Assembly (NCBI GenBank): GCA_019113845.1
Contig: DXGQ01000007.1
Span: 39,485 to 103,484 of the forward strand
DNA from: Candidatus Anaerobutyricum avicola
GTDB taxonomy: Bacteria; Bacillota; Clostridia; Lachnospirales; Lachnospiraceae
Length of the DNA stretch: 64,000 nt
Direction of reading: 5' to 3'
The notes below the pieces were generated by a model, which saw only the letters and a list, made by a program, of their open reading frames with translations, was not told the DNA's origin and did no database searches. A program made the position numbers and the translations under genes. This document shows positions 25,672-34,576 of this stretch, one piece after another (within the stretch, counting starts at the first letter, position 1; each line of letters opens with the position of its first letter).

Positions 25672-26812
25672 GCTTTCCACTGAAGTGCTTTTCAGTGAGG
25701 ATGCCATCGACGCCCTGCTTGAAGAAAAGGATGAGAACGCTGTTCTGATCACGGACAAGTTCATGGTAGATTCAGGAATGGCGGACGTGATTCTCAAAAA
25801 GTTATCAAACTGTAATTCAGTTTCCGTATTTGACGAGGTTATTCCTGACCCGCCGATGGATTTGATTGAGAGGGGAATTGATTTCCTGCAGGACAAGGAG
25901 TGTGACGTGGTTGTCGCTTTGGGAGGTGGCTCCTCCATTGACGCGGCAAAGGCCATCGTTTTCATGGCAAGAAAGATTGAACTTGCACAGAATCCGGAGA
26001 GCACAAAGAAGATCAAGCTGATCGCTCTGCCGACCACCAGCGGTACCGGTTCCGAGGTAACCCAGTTTGCGGTGGTCACCGATTCAAAGACCGGCGTGAA
26101 GATCCCTCTGATCGACGAGAGCCTGATGCCGGATATCGCGATCCTGGATCCGGAGCTTGTAAAATCGGCGCCGCCATTTATCACAGCGGATACCGGAATG
26201 GATGTGATCACGCATGCGATCGAGGCCTATGTGGCTGAGACGGCCAGCGACTGTTCGGACTGTCTGGCAGAAAAAGCCATGGAACTGGCGTTTGAATTCC
26301 TGCCGAGAGCATACCGCAACGGTTACGATATCAAGGCGAGAGATAAGATGCACAGAGCATCTTGCCTGGCAGGTATGGCGTTCAGCCTGGTAAACCTGGG
26401 TCTTAACCATGGTATCGCCCATGCGCTCGGCGCGATCTTCCACATTCCGCACGGCCGTGCCAACGCGCTCGTTCTGCCGCATGTCATCTACTTTAACGCC
26501 GACATGGACAGAGAAGCCGCAAAACACAGCAATGACGCAGCTAAAAAATATCAGAAGCTTGCCCGCGTTGTCGGACTTCCGGCTCCTACCGTAAAGGTCG
26601 GTGTCTCCAATCTGATCGCGGAGATCAACCGTCTTCTCAAATATATGGACCGTCCGATGTGCATTACACAGTGCGGTGTGACTCTCGAAGAGTTCGAGGC
26701 TAACAGAGAAGAGATCGTTCGCCGTGCGCTGGCTGACGCATGTACCCAGGCGAATCCGAGAAAGGTGACGGCTGACGACGTCAACAGGATTCTGGATCAC
26801 ATTGCAAAATAA
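25658..26812 (+). CDS. pduQ: 1-propanol dehydrogenase PduQ (iron-type alcohol dehydrogenase)
   Basis: 384 residues. Iron-dependent alcohol dehydrogenase motifs are present: the NAD-binding GGGSSIDAAKAI, TSGTGSEVTQFAV, and metal-binding histidines in GLNHGIAHALGAIFHIPHG. In Pdu microcompartments PduQ reduces propionaldehyde to propanol and regenerates NAD inside the shell. AGGAGGAGG lies just upstream of the ATG, which is inside the end of the response regulator gene, so it is translated with the regulatory unit rather than with the shell operon that starts 227 bases later. Confidence 0.9.
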   Translation: MKRFKLSTEVLFSEDAIDALLEEKDENAVLITDKFMVDSGMADVILKKLSNCNSVSVFDEVIPDPPMDLIERGIDFLQDKECDVVVALGGGSSIDAAKAIVFMARKIELAQNPESTKKIKLIALPTTSGTGSEVTQFAVVTDSKTGVKIPLIDESLMPDIAILDPELVKSAPPFITADTGMDVITHAIEAYVAETASDCSDCLAEKAMELAFEFLPRAYRNGYDIKARDKMHRASCLAGMAFSLVNLGLNHGIAHALGAIFHIPHGRANALVLPHVIYFNADMDREAAKHSNDAAKKYQKLARVVGLPAPTVKVGVSNLIAEINRLLKYMDRPMCITQCGVTLEEFEANREEIVRRALADACTQANPRKVTADDVNRILDHIAK

Positions 26813-26841
26813 TAGACAGAAGCGGTTGGTTTGTTTTGCCC

Positions 26842-26862
26842 GTTGACAGAAAAAATGTCAAC
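26842..26862. promoter_or_regulatory. Perfect 7-bp inverted repeat upstream of pduA
   Basis: GTTGACA, seven-base spacer GAAAAAA, TGTCAAC. No T run follows, so an operator is more likely than a terminator. It lies about 95 bases before the pduA -10. Confidence 0.4.
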
Positions 26863-26957
26863 AAAGTATCATGTCGAAGATTGGCTTTCAGAATATCATG
26901 TATATTGAAAGGCTAAAAATTATAGGAAAACGCCAAGTAATTTTGTGAAAGTTGCTA

Positions 26958-27013
26958 TATAATGATACTATCCTGTAAATCAACCAAAGGTAGTCTGTCC
27001 TATCCAGACAGAC
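26958..27013 (+). promoter_or_regulatory. Promoter and leader hairpin of the main Pdu operon
   Basis: TATAAT at 26958-26963 has no recognisable -35 at 16-18 bases, as expected for an activator-dependent promoter controlled by the AraC-type regulator. The leader carries a hairpin, GTCTGTC (26993-26999) with GACAGAC (27007-27013), followed by AAGAATTTTT just before the pduA ribosome site AAGGAGG. No cobalamin riboswitch was recognised by eye. Confidence 0.45.
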
Positions 27014-27038
27014 AAGAATTTTTATAAGGAGGTCAATT

Positions 27039-27311
27039 ATGCAGAAAGAAGCTTTAGGAATGATTGAGACCAAAGGTTTGGTTGGCGCAATCGAAGCAGC
27101 CGATTCCATGGTTAAATCAGCAAACGTAACACTGGTGGGATATGAGAAAATCGGATCTGGTTTAGTTACTGTAATGGTTAGAGGTGACGTAGGAGCTGTT
27201 AAGGCATCTGTTGACGCAGGTACTGTTGCTGCTGACAAAGTAGGTACTGTTGTATCCAGCCATGTAATCCCGAGACCACATACAGACGTAGAGAAGATCT
27301 TACCACAATAA
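27039..27311 (+). CDS. pduA: Hexameric microcompartment shell protein (PduA/PduJ type)
   Basis: 90 residues, one BMC domain. Typical features are [26 protein letters not shown] at the start, then the pore-loop region near [20 protein letters not shown], and the ending [15 protein letters not shown]. It forms the flat hexagonal facets of the shell. Salmonella has separate pduA and pduJ; only one such gene is visible here, and PduA versus PduJ cannot be told apart. First gene after the operon promoter, with AAGGAGG ahead of the ATG. Codons favour GCT/GCA/GTT, as expected for an abundant protein. Confidence 0.93.
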   Translation: MQKEALGMIETKGLVGAIEAADSMVKSANVTLVGYEKIGSGLVTVMVRGDVGAVKASVDAGTVAADKVGTVVSSHVIPRPHTDVEKILPQ

Positions 27312-27354
27312 GTTTAGTCCTAGTCTGATCAATTATTAATGGAGGTATAATTCA

Positions 27355-28182
27355 ATGAAAGATGAAATGATGGCTAAAATCATGGACGAAGTTATGAAAA
27401 AAATGGGTGGCACTCAGGCTGAAAGTGCTTTCGCTAATGATACAACTATCGCAGCTCCAACTCCTAAGGGAATCAACGAGGATCTCTGCGGGCTGACAGA
27501 GTACGTTGGAACAGCATTAGGCCATACGATCGGTCTTGTTATCGCAAACCTTGACTACAGCGTTCATGAATTACTGAAAATCGACCCGAAATACCGTTCT
27601 ATCGGTATTATTTCCGACCGTGTTGGTGCAGGCCCACAGATTTTTGCATGTGACGAAGCTGTAAAAGCTACAAATACTGAGATTGTTCTCTGCGAGTGCC
27701 CAAGAGATACAGAAGGCGGCGCAGGACATGGTTCCTTAACGGTATTCGGTGCTGAGGACGTTTCCGATGCAAGAAGAGCTGTAGAAGTTGCATTAAGCTT
27801 TGTTGAGAAACAGATGGGTGATGTATACGGTAACTCCGCAGGACATCTGGAGTTCCAGTACACAGCACGTGCATCCTACTGCTTAGAGAAAGCATTTGGC
27901 GCTGTTGTTGGTAAAGCATTCGGTATCACCGTAGGCGCTCCTGCTGGTATCGGTATCGTATTAGCGGATACAGCTGCTAAGACTGCTACAATTGATCCTA
28001 TCGCTATCGCTACACCAGGTAACGGCGGAACATCCTTCTCCAACGAGGTTAACTTCTTCTTTACTGGAGATTCAGGTGCAGTTAGACAGGCTATTATCGG
28101 CGCAAGAGAAGTTGGAAAACAGTTACTGAAAGCTTTAGAGCCGAACGAACCACTGGAATCCACTACTGTTCCTTATATCTAA
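27355..28182 (+). CDS. pduB: Trimeric shell protein PduB (tandem BMC domains)
   Basis: 275 residues with two BMC-type domains, as in PduB/EtuB. The N-terminus (KDEMMAKIMDEVMKKM) is a short amphipathic helix like the encapsulation peptides of lumen enzymes, followed by a flexible linker. In Salmonella the PduB N-terminus tethers shell to core. Motifs such as ECPRDTEGGAGHGSLTVFGAEDVSDAR and AGAPAGIGIVLADTAAK-like stretches match the family. It lies 43 bases after pduA and is expected at high level. Confidence 0.93.
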   Translation: MKDEMMAKIMDEVMKKMGGTQAESAFANDTTIAAPTPKGINEDLCGLTEYVGTALGHTIGLVIANLDYSVHELLKIDPKYRSIGIISDRVGAGPQIFACDEAVKATNTEIVLCECPRDTEGGAGHGSLTVFGAEDVSDARRAVEVALSFVEKQMGDVYGNSAGHLEFQYTARASYCLEKAFGAVVGKAFGITVGAPAGIGIVLADTAAKTATIDPIAIATPGNGGTSFSNEVNFFFTGDSGAVRQAIIGAREVGKQLLKALEPNEPLESTTVPYI

Positions 28183-28347
28183 GATAACGCTTTGATTTTT
28201 AGCATACCTTGTGCGCGGACCGCTGCATGAGGAAACGGGTAGATAAGATATCTGCGTACATACATATGAACGGACAGGCAGATATCAGAGCTTCTGTAAG
28301 ATAGTATAGAAGAAAGTTTAATTGAGAAATTGAGAGGTGTTGAGACC
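28183..28347 (+). other. Intergenic segment pduB-pduC with inverted repeat
   Basis: 165 bases without a reading frame. GATATCTGC (28247-28255) pairs with GCAGATATC (28278-28286) around a 22-base loop. No T run follows, so it is more likely an RNA processing or stability element than a terminator. Confidence 0.4.
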
Positions 28348-30009
28348 GTGAGAAGTAAACGTTTTGAATATTTAGATCAAAGACCTGTTAATCAGGACGG
28401 CTACGCTTTAGAGTGGCCAGAAGTTGGATTTATTGCGATGAACAGCCCATATGACCCTACTCCTTCCATTAAGATCGTGAACGGCGAAGTAGTAGAGATG
28501 GATGGAAAGACAAAAGACGAGTTCGATATGCTCGACGCTTTCATCGCTAAATATGCTATTAACCTTGATTTCGCAGAGGAAGCTATGGCTAAAGATTCTC
28601 TGGAGATCGCACGTATGCTCGTTGACATCAACGTAAACAGAGCTGAGTGTCTGAAATACACAACAGCAGTTACACCTGCCAAGCTGGTTGAGATCGTTGG
28701 TAACCTGAATGTCCTTGAGACCATGATGGGTATCACCAAGATGAGATGTAGATTAAAACCGGCGAACCAGTGCCACGTAACAAACGTAAAAGATAACATG
28801 ATCCAGATCGCAGCAGACGCAGCTGAGGCAGCTGTTCGTGGCTTCGCTGAGATGGAGACAACCGTTGGTATCGTTCGTTACGCTCCGTTTAACGCTATCG
28901 CTATCATGCTCGGCGCTAACGTAGGACGTCCTGGTATCCTGACACAGTGTGCGGTAGAAGAGGCTACAGAGCTTGACCTTGGTATGAGAGGTTACACAGC
29001 ATACGCTGAGACAGTTTCCGTATACGGAACTGAGGACGTATTCATGGATGGTGACGATACTCCATGGTCCAAAGCATTCCTGGCTTCCTGCTACGCTTCC
29101 CGTGGCGTTAAGATGAGATTTACATCCGGTACAGGTTCTGAGGTTCAGATGGGTATGGCAGAAGGTAAGTCCATGCTTTACCTTGAGGCAAGATGTCTCG
29201 GTGTTACCCGTGGCGCTGGTGTTCAGGGAACTCAGAACGGTTCCGTATCCTGTGTAGGTGTTCCTGCTGCCGTACCTGGCGGTATTCGCGCTATCGCTTG
29301 TGAGAACTTAATTGCTGCTATGCTTGACCTTGAGAACGCTTCCTCCAATGACCAGACATTTACACATTCTGATCTTCGTAGAGTTGCTCGTTCCATTCCT
29401 CAGTTTATCCCTGGAACTGACTACATCTGTTCCGGATATTCTGCAACACCTAACTATGATAACATGTTCGCTGGATCCAACTGGGATGCAGATGACTACG
29501 ATGACTGGGTAGTTATCCAGCGTGACTTAAAGGTTGACGCAGGTCTTGTTCCTGCTACCGAAGATGAAGTTGTTGCTGCTCGTAACAAAGCTGCAAGAGC
29601 TATTCAGGCTCTCTTCCGTGAATTAGGATTACCTGAAATCACTGACGAAGAAGTTGAAGCTGGTACATACGCACGTGGATCTCAGGATATGCCTGACCGT
29701 GACGTTGTTGCTGACCTTAAGGCTGCTACAGAAATGCTTGAAAGAGGCGTAACAGGTATCGACTTTGTTAAGGCTCTTTACAAAGGCGGATTTGAAGATG
29801 TTGCAGAGTCTATCTTCAACATTCAGAAAGCGAAAGTTGTTGGTGACTACTTACATACAGCATCCATGCTCGACAGCAACTTCCACGTAATTTCCGCTGT
29901 TAACAGCCCGAACTGCTACGAAGGACCTATGACTGGTTACCAGATCAGCCCAGAGCTGTGGACAAAACTCAGCAATATTCGTACAGCTGTTGACCCGTCG
30001 AAGATTTGA
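28348..30009 (+). CDS. pduC: Propanediol dehydratase large subunit
   Basis: 553 residues from GTG at 28348. The N-terminus RSKRFEYLDQRPVNQDGYALEW is that of adenosylcobalamin-dependent diol dehydratase alpha subunits; TTG at 28330 would add six residues inside the ribosome-site region. The TIM-barrel body includes RFTSGTGSEVQMGMAEGKSMLYLEAR and ENLIAAMLDLENASSNDQTFTHSDLRR. The enzyme turns 1,2-propanediol into propionaldehyde by radical chemistry in the compartment lumen. The C-terminal part resembles diol more than glycerol dehydratase in overall reading, but glycerol may be a side substrate. Codon use is strongly biased. Confidence 0.95.
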   Translation: MRSKRFEYLDQRPVNQDGYALEWPEVGFIAMNSPYDPTPSIKIVNGEVVEMDGKTKDEFDMLDAFIAKYAINLDFAEEAMAKDSLEIARMLVDINVNRAECLKYTTAVTPAKLVEIVGNLNVLETMMGITKMRCRLKPANQCHVTNVKDNMIQIAADAAEAAVRGFAEMETTVGIVRYAPFNAIAIMLGANVGRPGILTQCAVEEATELDLGMRGYTAYAETVSVYGTEDVFMDGDDTPWSKAFLASCYASRGVKMRFTSGTGSEVQMGMAEGKSMLYLEARCLGVTRGAGVQGTQNGSVSCVGVPAAVPGGIRAIACENLIAAMLDLENASSNDQTFTHSDLRRVARSIPQFIPGTDYICSGYSATPNYDNMFAGSNWDADDYDDWVVIQRDLKVDAGLVPATEDEVVAARNKAARAIQALFRELGLPEITDEEVEAGTYARGSQDMPDRDVVADLKAATEMLERGVTGIDFVKALYKGGFEDVAESIFNIQKAKVVGDYLHTASMLDSNFHVISAVNSPNCYEGPMTGYQISPELWTKLSNIRTAVDPSKI

Positions 30010-30042
30010 TAAGATAGTCTATTTTAAGGAAGGTGAACTATA

Positions 30043-30687
30043 ATGGCAATTGATGAAAGATTATTAAAAAGCGTTATCGCTGAAGTTCTCAAAGAAATGA
30101 ACGCTACTTCCGCAGCAGCAGCTGAAGAGTCTTGTTCCGAAGGCATGACCATCACAGAAGTTGGCGATGCTCAGAAAGGTACAAACCCTAACGAAGTTGT
30201 ACTGGGCGTTGCACCGGCTTTCGGTGTATCTCAGACAACAAATATCGTTGGTATTCCTCACGCAGCTATCATCAAAGAGATCATGGCTGGTCTTGAGGAA
30301 GAAGGCGTTGCCTGCAGAATCGTTAAAATATACAGAACATCTGACGTATCCTTTATCGCTCATGATGCAGCAGAGTTATCTGGATCAGGCATTGGTATCG
30401 GTATCCAGTCCAAAGGTACAACTGTAATCCATCAGAAAGACCTTCCGCCACTGTCTAACCTGGAGTTATTCCCTCAGTGCCCTCTGATTGACCTGGAAAC
30501 ATACAGAGCAATTGGTAAGAACGCTGCAAAATACGCAAAAGGCGAATCTCCAAACCCTGTACCGGTAAGAAATGACCAGATGGCAAGACCGAAATACCAG
30601 GCTTTATCCGCTGTTCTGCACATCAAAGAGACAGAACATGCTGACAGAAATAAAGCTCCTAAAGCTCTTAAAGTTGAATTTAAATAA
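30043..30687 (+). CDS. pduD: Propanediol dehydratase medium subunit
   Basis: 214 residues. The first 18 residues ([19 protein letters not shown]) form an amphipathic encapsulation helix followed by an Ala/Glu-rich linker, as in PduD, which targets the enzyme to the shell. The body has [23 protein letters not shown] and [28 protein letters not shown], typical of the beta subunit that helps bind cobalamin. Thirty-three bases separate it from pduC; pduE follows within 15 bases. Confidence 0.95.
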   Translation: MAIDERLLKSVIAEVLKEMNATSAAAAEESCSEGMTITEVGDAQKGTNPNEVVLGVAPAFGVSQTTNIVGIPHAAIIKEIMAGLEEEGVACRIVKIYRTSDVSFIAHDAAELSGSGIGIGIQSKGTTVIHQKDLPPLSNLELFPQCPLIDLETYRAIGKNAAKYAKGESPNPVPVRNDQMARPKYQALSAVLHIKETEHADRNKAPKALKVEFK

Positions 30688-30702
30688 ACGGAGGTGTCAA
30701 TC

Positions 30703-31197
30703 GTGGATCAGGAATTATTAGTAAGACAGATTATGCAGGAAGTGCTTAAAAATATGCAGGGTTCTGCAGCAGCTTGTGAATGCGAAGGCAAAGTAACAGC
30801 CGCTGATTATCCTATCGGAGAAAAAAGACCTGAGTTGATCAAGAGTGCATCAGGAAAATCTCTGGATGAATTAACATTACAGGGCGTTATCGATGGTACA
30901 TTAGATGCGAAAGATTTCCGTATCACAAAAGAGACTCTGGAATTACAGGCTCAGGTTGCTGAATCCGCAGGTCGTGGATTCTTCGCTGTAAACTTAAGAA
31001 GAGCCGGTGAGCTGATTCCTGTACCGGACGCAAGACTTCTTGAGATTTACAATGCATTAAGACCATATCGTTCCACAAAAGCTGAATTATACGCAATCGG
31101 TGACGAGCTGATCAACCAGTACGGCGCAACAGTTTGTGGTAACTTCGTAAAAGAAGCTGCAGATATCTACGAAAAACGTGATCGTTTAAAAAAATAG
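30703..31197 (+). CDS. pduE: Propanediol dehydratase small subunit
   Basis: 164 residues from GTG at 30703; the GTG at 30694 overlaps the ribosome site GGAGG (30690-30694) and is rejected. The N-terminus (MDQELLVRQIMQEVLKNM) is another amphipathic encapsulation-type helix. The rest carries LDELTLQGVIDGTLDAKDFRIT and NLRRAGELIPVPDARLLEIYNALRP, typical of the gamma subunit. It completes the PduCDE enzyme. Confidence 0.94.
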   Translation: MDQELLVRQIMQEVLKNMQGSAAACECEGKVTAADYPIGEKRPELIKSASGKSLDELTLQGVIDGTLDAKDFRITKETLELQAQVAESAGRGFFAVNLRRAGELIPVPDARLLEIYNALRPYRSTKAELYAIGDELINQYGATVCGNFVKEAADIYEKRDRLKK

Positions 31198-31229
31198 TTG
31201 ATTGATATATATCAACGGAGGTATATAAA

Positions 31230-33050
31230 GTGAAATTAGTTGCGGGCGTTGATATTGGCAATGCGACGACAGAGACCGCCGTTGCCAGGATCGACGGAAA
31301 ACATGTGACGTTCCTTTCCAGTGGTATCACAGGTACCACTGGAATCAAGGGAACAAAACAGAATATTCATGGCGTCTTCCAGTCTCTGAAGAGTGCCCTG
31401 GACAAGGTTGGGCTTGACATCAGCGATCTGGATGAGGTGCGCGTGAATGAGGCAGCTCCCGTAATCGGTGACGTTGCCATGGAGACAATTACCGAAACTA
31501 TTATCACGGAGTCTACCATGATCGGACACAATCCCAATACCCCTGGTGGTATTGGGATTGGTGTCGGAACATCCCAGATGATCACAAAACTGGATAAGAT
31601 GGAGCCTGGTACCGATGTGATAGTGGTTATCCCGTCAAGTATTTCCTTTGAAGCCGCTGCACAGATCATTAACCAGTATAATAAAATATTAAATATTACA
31701 GGTGCCATTGTCCAGCGCGATGATGGCGTTTTAATTAACAACCGTCTTGAGAAAAAGATCCCGATCGTCGATGAAGTGGGAATGGTCGATAAAGTCCCGC
31801 TTGGAATGAACTGTGCCGTAGAAGTTGCGGCTGTGGGCGGTGTGGTGGAGGTTCTCTCCAACCCGTACGGTATCGCGACTCTGTTCAAACTGACGCCGGA
31901 GGAGACCAAACAGGTCGTTCCGATTGCGCGGGCGCTGATCGGTAACCGCTCTGCGGTTGTCATTAAGACACCTGAGGGAGATGTCAAGGAGAGACGGATC
32001 CCTGCTGGTTCTATTGAAATTATTGGTAAGAAAAAGAAAGTAACGGTTGGCGTTGACGAAGGCGCCGAGAAGATGATGGATGCCGTAAGAAGCATAGATG
32101 TCATCGAAGATATTAAAGGCGAACCGGGAACGAATGCCGGCGGAATGCTTGAGAAAGTTCGTCAGGTCATGTCAAATCTTACAAACCAACACCCGAGAGA
32201 TATCAAGATCCAGGATTTACTGGCGGTGGATACGTACAATCCACAGCAGGTAAAAGGTGGTCTTGCCAACGAGTTCTCTCTGGAGAGCGCGGTTGGTATC
32301 GCGGCGATGGTCAAGGCGGACCGTCTGCAGATGCAGATGATCGCGGAGGAACTGACAGACAGACTGAAAATACCTGTATATGTCGGCGGTGTAGAGGCCG
32401 ATATGGCTATCAAAGGTGCTCTGACGACACCGGGTACAAATGTACCGATTGCTATTGTTGATATGGGCGCAGGTTCGACGGACGCATCCATTAAGAATAA
32501 AGAGGGCAATGTGAAGCTTGTGCATCTGGCAGGCGCCGGAAACATGGTCACACTCCTCATTCAATCCGAGTTGGGTCTTGAAGACTTCAACACAGCGGAA
32601 GACATTAAGAAATATCCTCTGGCAAAGGTGGAGAGTCTTTTCCATATCCGCCATGAAGATGGTACCGTGCAGTTCTTTGAGGAACCGCTGGACCCGAATG
32701 TATTCGCGAAGGTTGTATTGGTAAAGGAAGGTGGAGAATTAGTACCGCTTGAAGGATTCAGTTCACTGGAGAAGATTAAGATGGTACGGACTAATGCAAA
32801 GAAGAAAGTATTTGTTACGAACGCGATCCGGTCGCTGGCAAAGGTCAGCCCGACGGGAAATGTAAGAGATATCGAATTTGTAGTATTAGTTGGCGGTTCT
32901 GCACTGGACTTTGAGGTGCCGACTCTCGTAACTGATGCATTATCACAATATAATATAGTAGCTGGCCGGGGTAACATCCGTGGATGTGAAGGACCTCGAA
33001 ATGCAGTGGCAACAGGACTGGCAATGTCTTGTTCTGAAACAGGAGATTAG
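31230..33050 (+). CDS. pduG: Diol dehydratase reactivase large subunit
   Basis: 606 residues from GTG at 31230 (GGAGG upstream). An actin/Hsp70-like ATPase start (AGVDIGNATTETAVA) and a second phosphate motif (IVDMGAGSTDAS) identify the DdrA/PduG family. PduG with PduH uses ATP to exchange damaged cobalamin in inactivated PduCDE for fresh coenzyme. Length is standard. Codon use shifts here towards G/C-ending codons compared with pduABCDE. Confidence 0.95.
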   Translation: MKLVAGVDIGNATTETAVARIDGKHVTFLSSGITGTTGIKGTKQNIHGVFQSLKSALDKVGLDISDLDEVRVNEAAPVIGDVAMETITETIITESTMIGHNPNTPGGIGIGVGTSQMITKLDKMEPGTDVIVVIPSSISFEAAAQIINQYNKILNITGAIVQRDDGVLINNRLEKKIPIVDEVGMVDKVPLGMNCAVEVAAVGGVVEVLSNPYGIATLFKLTPEETKQVVPIARALIGNRSAVVIKTPEGDVKERRIPAGSIEIIGKKKKVTVGVDEGAEKMMDAVRSIDVIEDIKGEPGTNAGGMLEKVRQVMSNLTNQHPRDIKIQDLLAVDTYNPQQVKGGLANEFSLESAVGIAAMVKADRLQMQMIAEELTDRLKIPVYVGGVEADMAIKGALTTPGTNVPIAIVDMGAGSTDASIKNKEGNVKLVHLAGAGNMVTLLIQSELGLEDFNTAEDIKKYPLAKVESLFHIRHEDGTVQFFEEPLDPNVFAKVVLVKEGGELVPLEGFSSLEKIKMVRTNAKKKVFVTNAIRSLAKVSPTGNVRDIEFVVLVGGSALDFEVPTLVTDALSQYNIVAGRGNIRGCEGPRNAVATGLAMSCSETGD

Positions 33051-33052
33051 GT

Positions 33053-33415
33053 ATGGAAGGAAGTAATACAGGAATAAATGCAAGACCTTCAATAAAAGTT
33101 TTTTATGACTGTGACCACCTTTCTTTGGCTGATTTTTCCGGAGTACTTCTTGGGATAGAAGAAGAAGGAATCCCCTATGATCTTCAGGCAGAGCATTGTG
33201 CGGACGTTCTGGAACTTGCCCATAATGCCAGCTTGGATTCAAGATTAGGGGTGGGCGTTGGAATCAGCAAAGAAGGCGTAGTTCTTCAGTACGAAAAGCT
33301 AGATAAAGCGGCCCCTCTTTTTAGAATCAAGTTTTATCAGACAGATCAGTTCAGGAACATCGGTTCCAACGCGGCGAGACTCGTAAAGAAGATGCCGTTC
33401 CGAAGCCTGGATTAA
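33053..33415 (+). CDS. pduH: Diol dehydratase reactivase small subunit
   Basis: 120 residues, starting two bases after the pduG stop. The sequence ARPSIKVFYDCDHLS, GIEEEGIPYDLQ and RLGVGVGISKEGVVLQYEKL matches DdrB/PduH, a fold related to the medium subunit of the dehydratase, which swaps places with it during reactivation. Confidence 0.93.
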   Translation: MEGSNTGINARPSIKVFYDCDHLSLADFSGVLLGIEEEGIPYDLQAEHCADVLELAHNASLDSRLGVGVGISKEGVVLQYEKLDKAAPLFRIKFYQTDQFRNIGSNAARLVKKMPFRSLD

Positions 33416-33463
33416 TCTGTAAGATTTATCTGAATTTAATCTGAAAAGTAAGGAGGTGTAAAG

Positions 33464-34300
33464 GTGGCTGACAAGAGTATTGGTTTTATTGAAACCTTTG
33501 GGCTGGCTGCCTGTGTGGCAGCGGCAGACGCGGCAGTGAAATCTGCTAACGTTAAACTGCTTGGTTTCGAGTATGCAAAGGGCGGCGGTATGTGTACCGT
33601 CAAAGTAGAAGGTAATGTCGGGGCCTGCAAGGCGGCGGTAGAAGCCGGAAAGAAGGCTGCGGAATCCGTACAGGGTTCTCTGAGCGGCACGAAGAGCGTA
33701 CTGCTCAAGGCAAGACCGGCTCCGAGCATGAGAAAGCTTCTCGTGGATAACAGAGAGACTGTCGGAGGAGAGATCGCTCTGGCAGAAGGGTATCGTCCGA
33801 AAGGAGACACCAAGAAGCCTGTCCTGGTTAAAAACTGGAAACCGAAAGCAGAGCCAAAGGCTGAAACACCAATGGAAGAAGCACCTGAACCGCCTGTAGT
33901 TGAAGAGCCGGAGAATCATACATCTGATGAGAACATGGTGACAGATTTCGCAGATCATCAGCCGGAAGAGACTCCGAAGACGGAGGAGACAAAGTCTGAG
34001 GAAGTTCCTGAAGAGGAAGTGAAACCGGAAGAAGCTCCGCGGAATGCAGAAGAAGCTGTGGACGCTCCGAAGGCAGAGGAAGCAAAACCGGAGGAACCGG
34101 AATCGGTGGAAGCACCTGAGGCAGAAAAAGCCCCGGTGGAAGATTCTGAGGAAGCTCCGAAGGAAGAGACGCCTGCAGAGGAGAAGAAAGCGGACGATGT
34201 GACCAAAACAGATGCTCCTGCTAGAAAACCATCAACAGGAAACAGAAGAAGCGGAAGATCCAGAAAGAAAAAGAACACAGACAAAAATACAGATAAATAA
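33464..34300 (+). CDS. BMC shell protein with long acidic Pro/Glu-rich tail (PduK-like position)
   Basis: 278 residues from GTG at 33464 (AAGGAGG upstream). Residues 1-90 are one BMC domain (SIGFIETFGLAACVAAADAAVKSANVK, then CTVKVEGNVGACKAAVEAG). Residues 125-255 are low complexity, rich in E, P, A and K with repeats such as KPEEAP and EEAPKEE. The last 20 residues are basic (NRRSGRSRKKKN). Salmonella PduK is also a BMC domain with an extension, but that one carries an iron-sulfur-type cysteine motif that I do not see here. The tail could face the lumen or cytoplasm and act as a flexible scaffold. A 276-base structured gap follows. Confidence 0.8.
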   Translation: MADKSIGFIETFGLAACVAAADAAVKSANVKLLGFEYAKGGGMCTVKVEGNVGACKAAVEAGKKAAESVQGSLSGTKSVLLKARPAPSMRKLLVDNRETVGGEIALAEGYRPKGDTKKPVLVKNWKPKAEPKAETPMEEAPEPPVVEEPENHTSDENMVTDFADHQPEETPKTEETKSEEVPEEEVKPEEAPRNAEEAVDAPKAEEAKPEEPESVEAPEAEKAPVEDSEEAPKEETPAEEKKADDVTKTDAPARKPSTGNRRSGRSRKKKNTDKNTDK

Positions 34301-34576
34301 TCCGGAATAGTGGAAGGATCACAGATCTGTGTCTGCGTTACCAGGAAGGATCGAATCATAATATCCGGGTACAGATCAGGTGTGGACGCACCTGCACCTG
34401 GTCTGGCCCTGCAAGTTGCGGTTTATCCTTAAATCGTGGCAGAGTACGTTAAGAATGCATGTATTGCTGAGAAATTATGGAAATGACAGCTTTAAGGCTG
34501 CGGCTGTCGGTCAGCAGATATAATTGCTTATAGTGGCAGCAGTCTTAAAATAACGTAGACAGATGAGGCAGAATAC
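34301..34576 (+). other. Structured intergenic region inside the Pdu operon
   Basis: 276 bases without a convincing gene. Two strong hairpins are visible: CAGATCAGGTG (34372-34382) with CACCTGGTCTG (34395-34405), 11 pairs with one G-U, and GACAGC (34485-34490) with GCTGTC (34503-34508). No T run follows either. It may be an RNA-processing or differential-stability site between the shell/enzyme half and the accessory half of the operon, or an unrecognised RNA. Confidence 0.4.

Noticed and set aside
26813..27038. Cobalamin riboswitch before the Pdu operon
   Set aside because: No B12 box or multi-arm fold was recognisable by eye; a covariance search would settle it.
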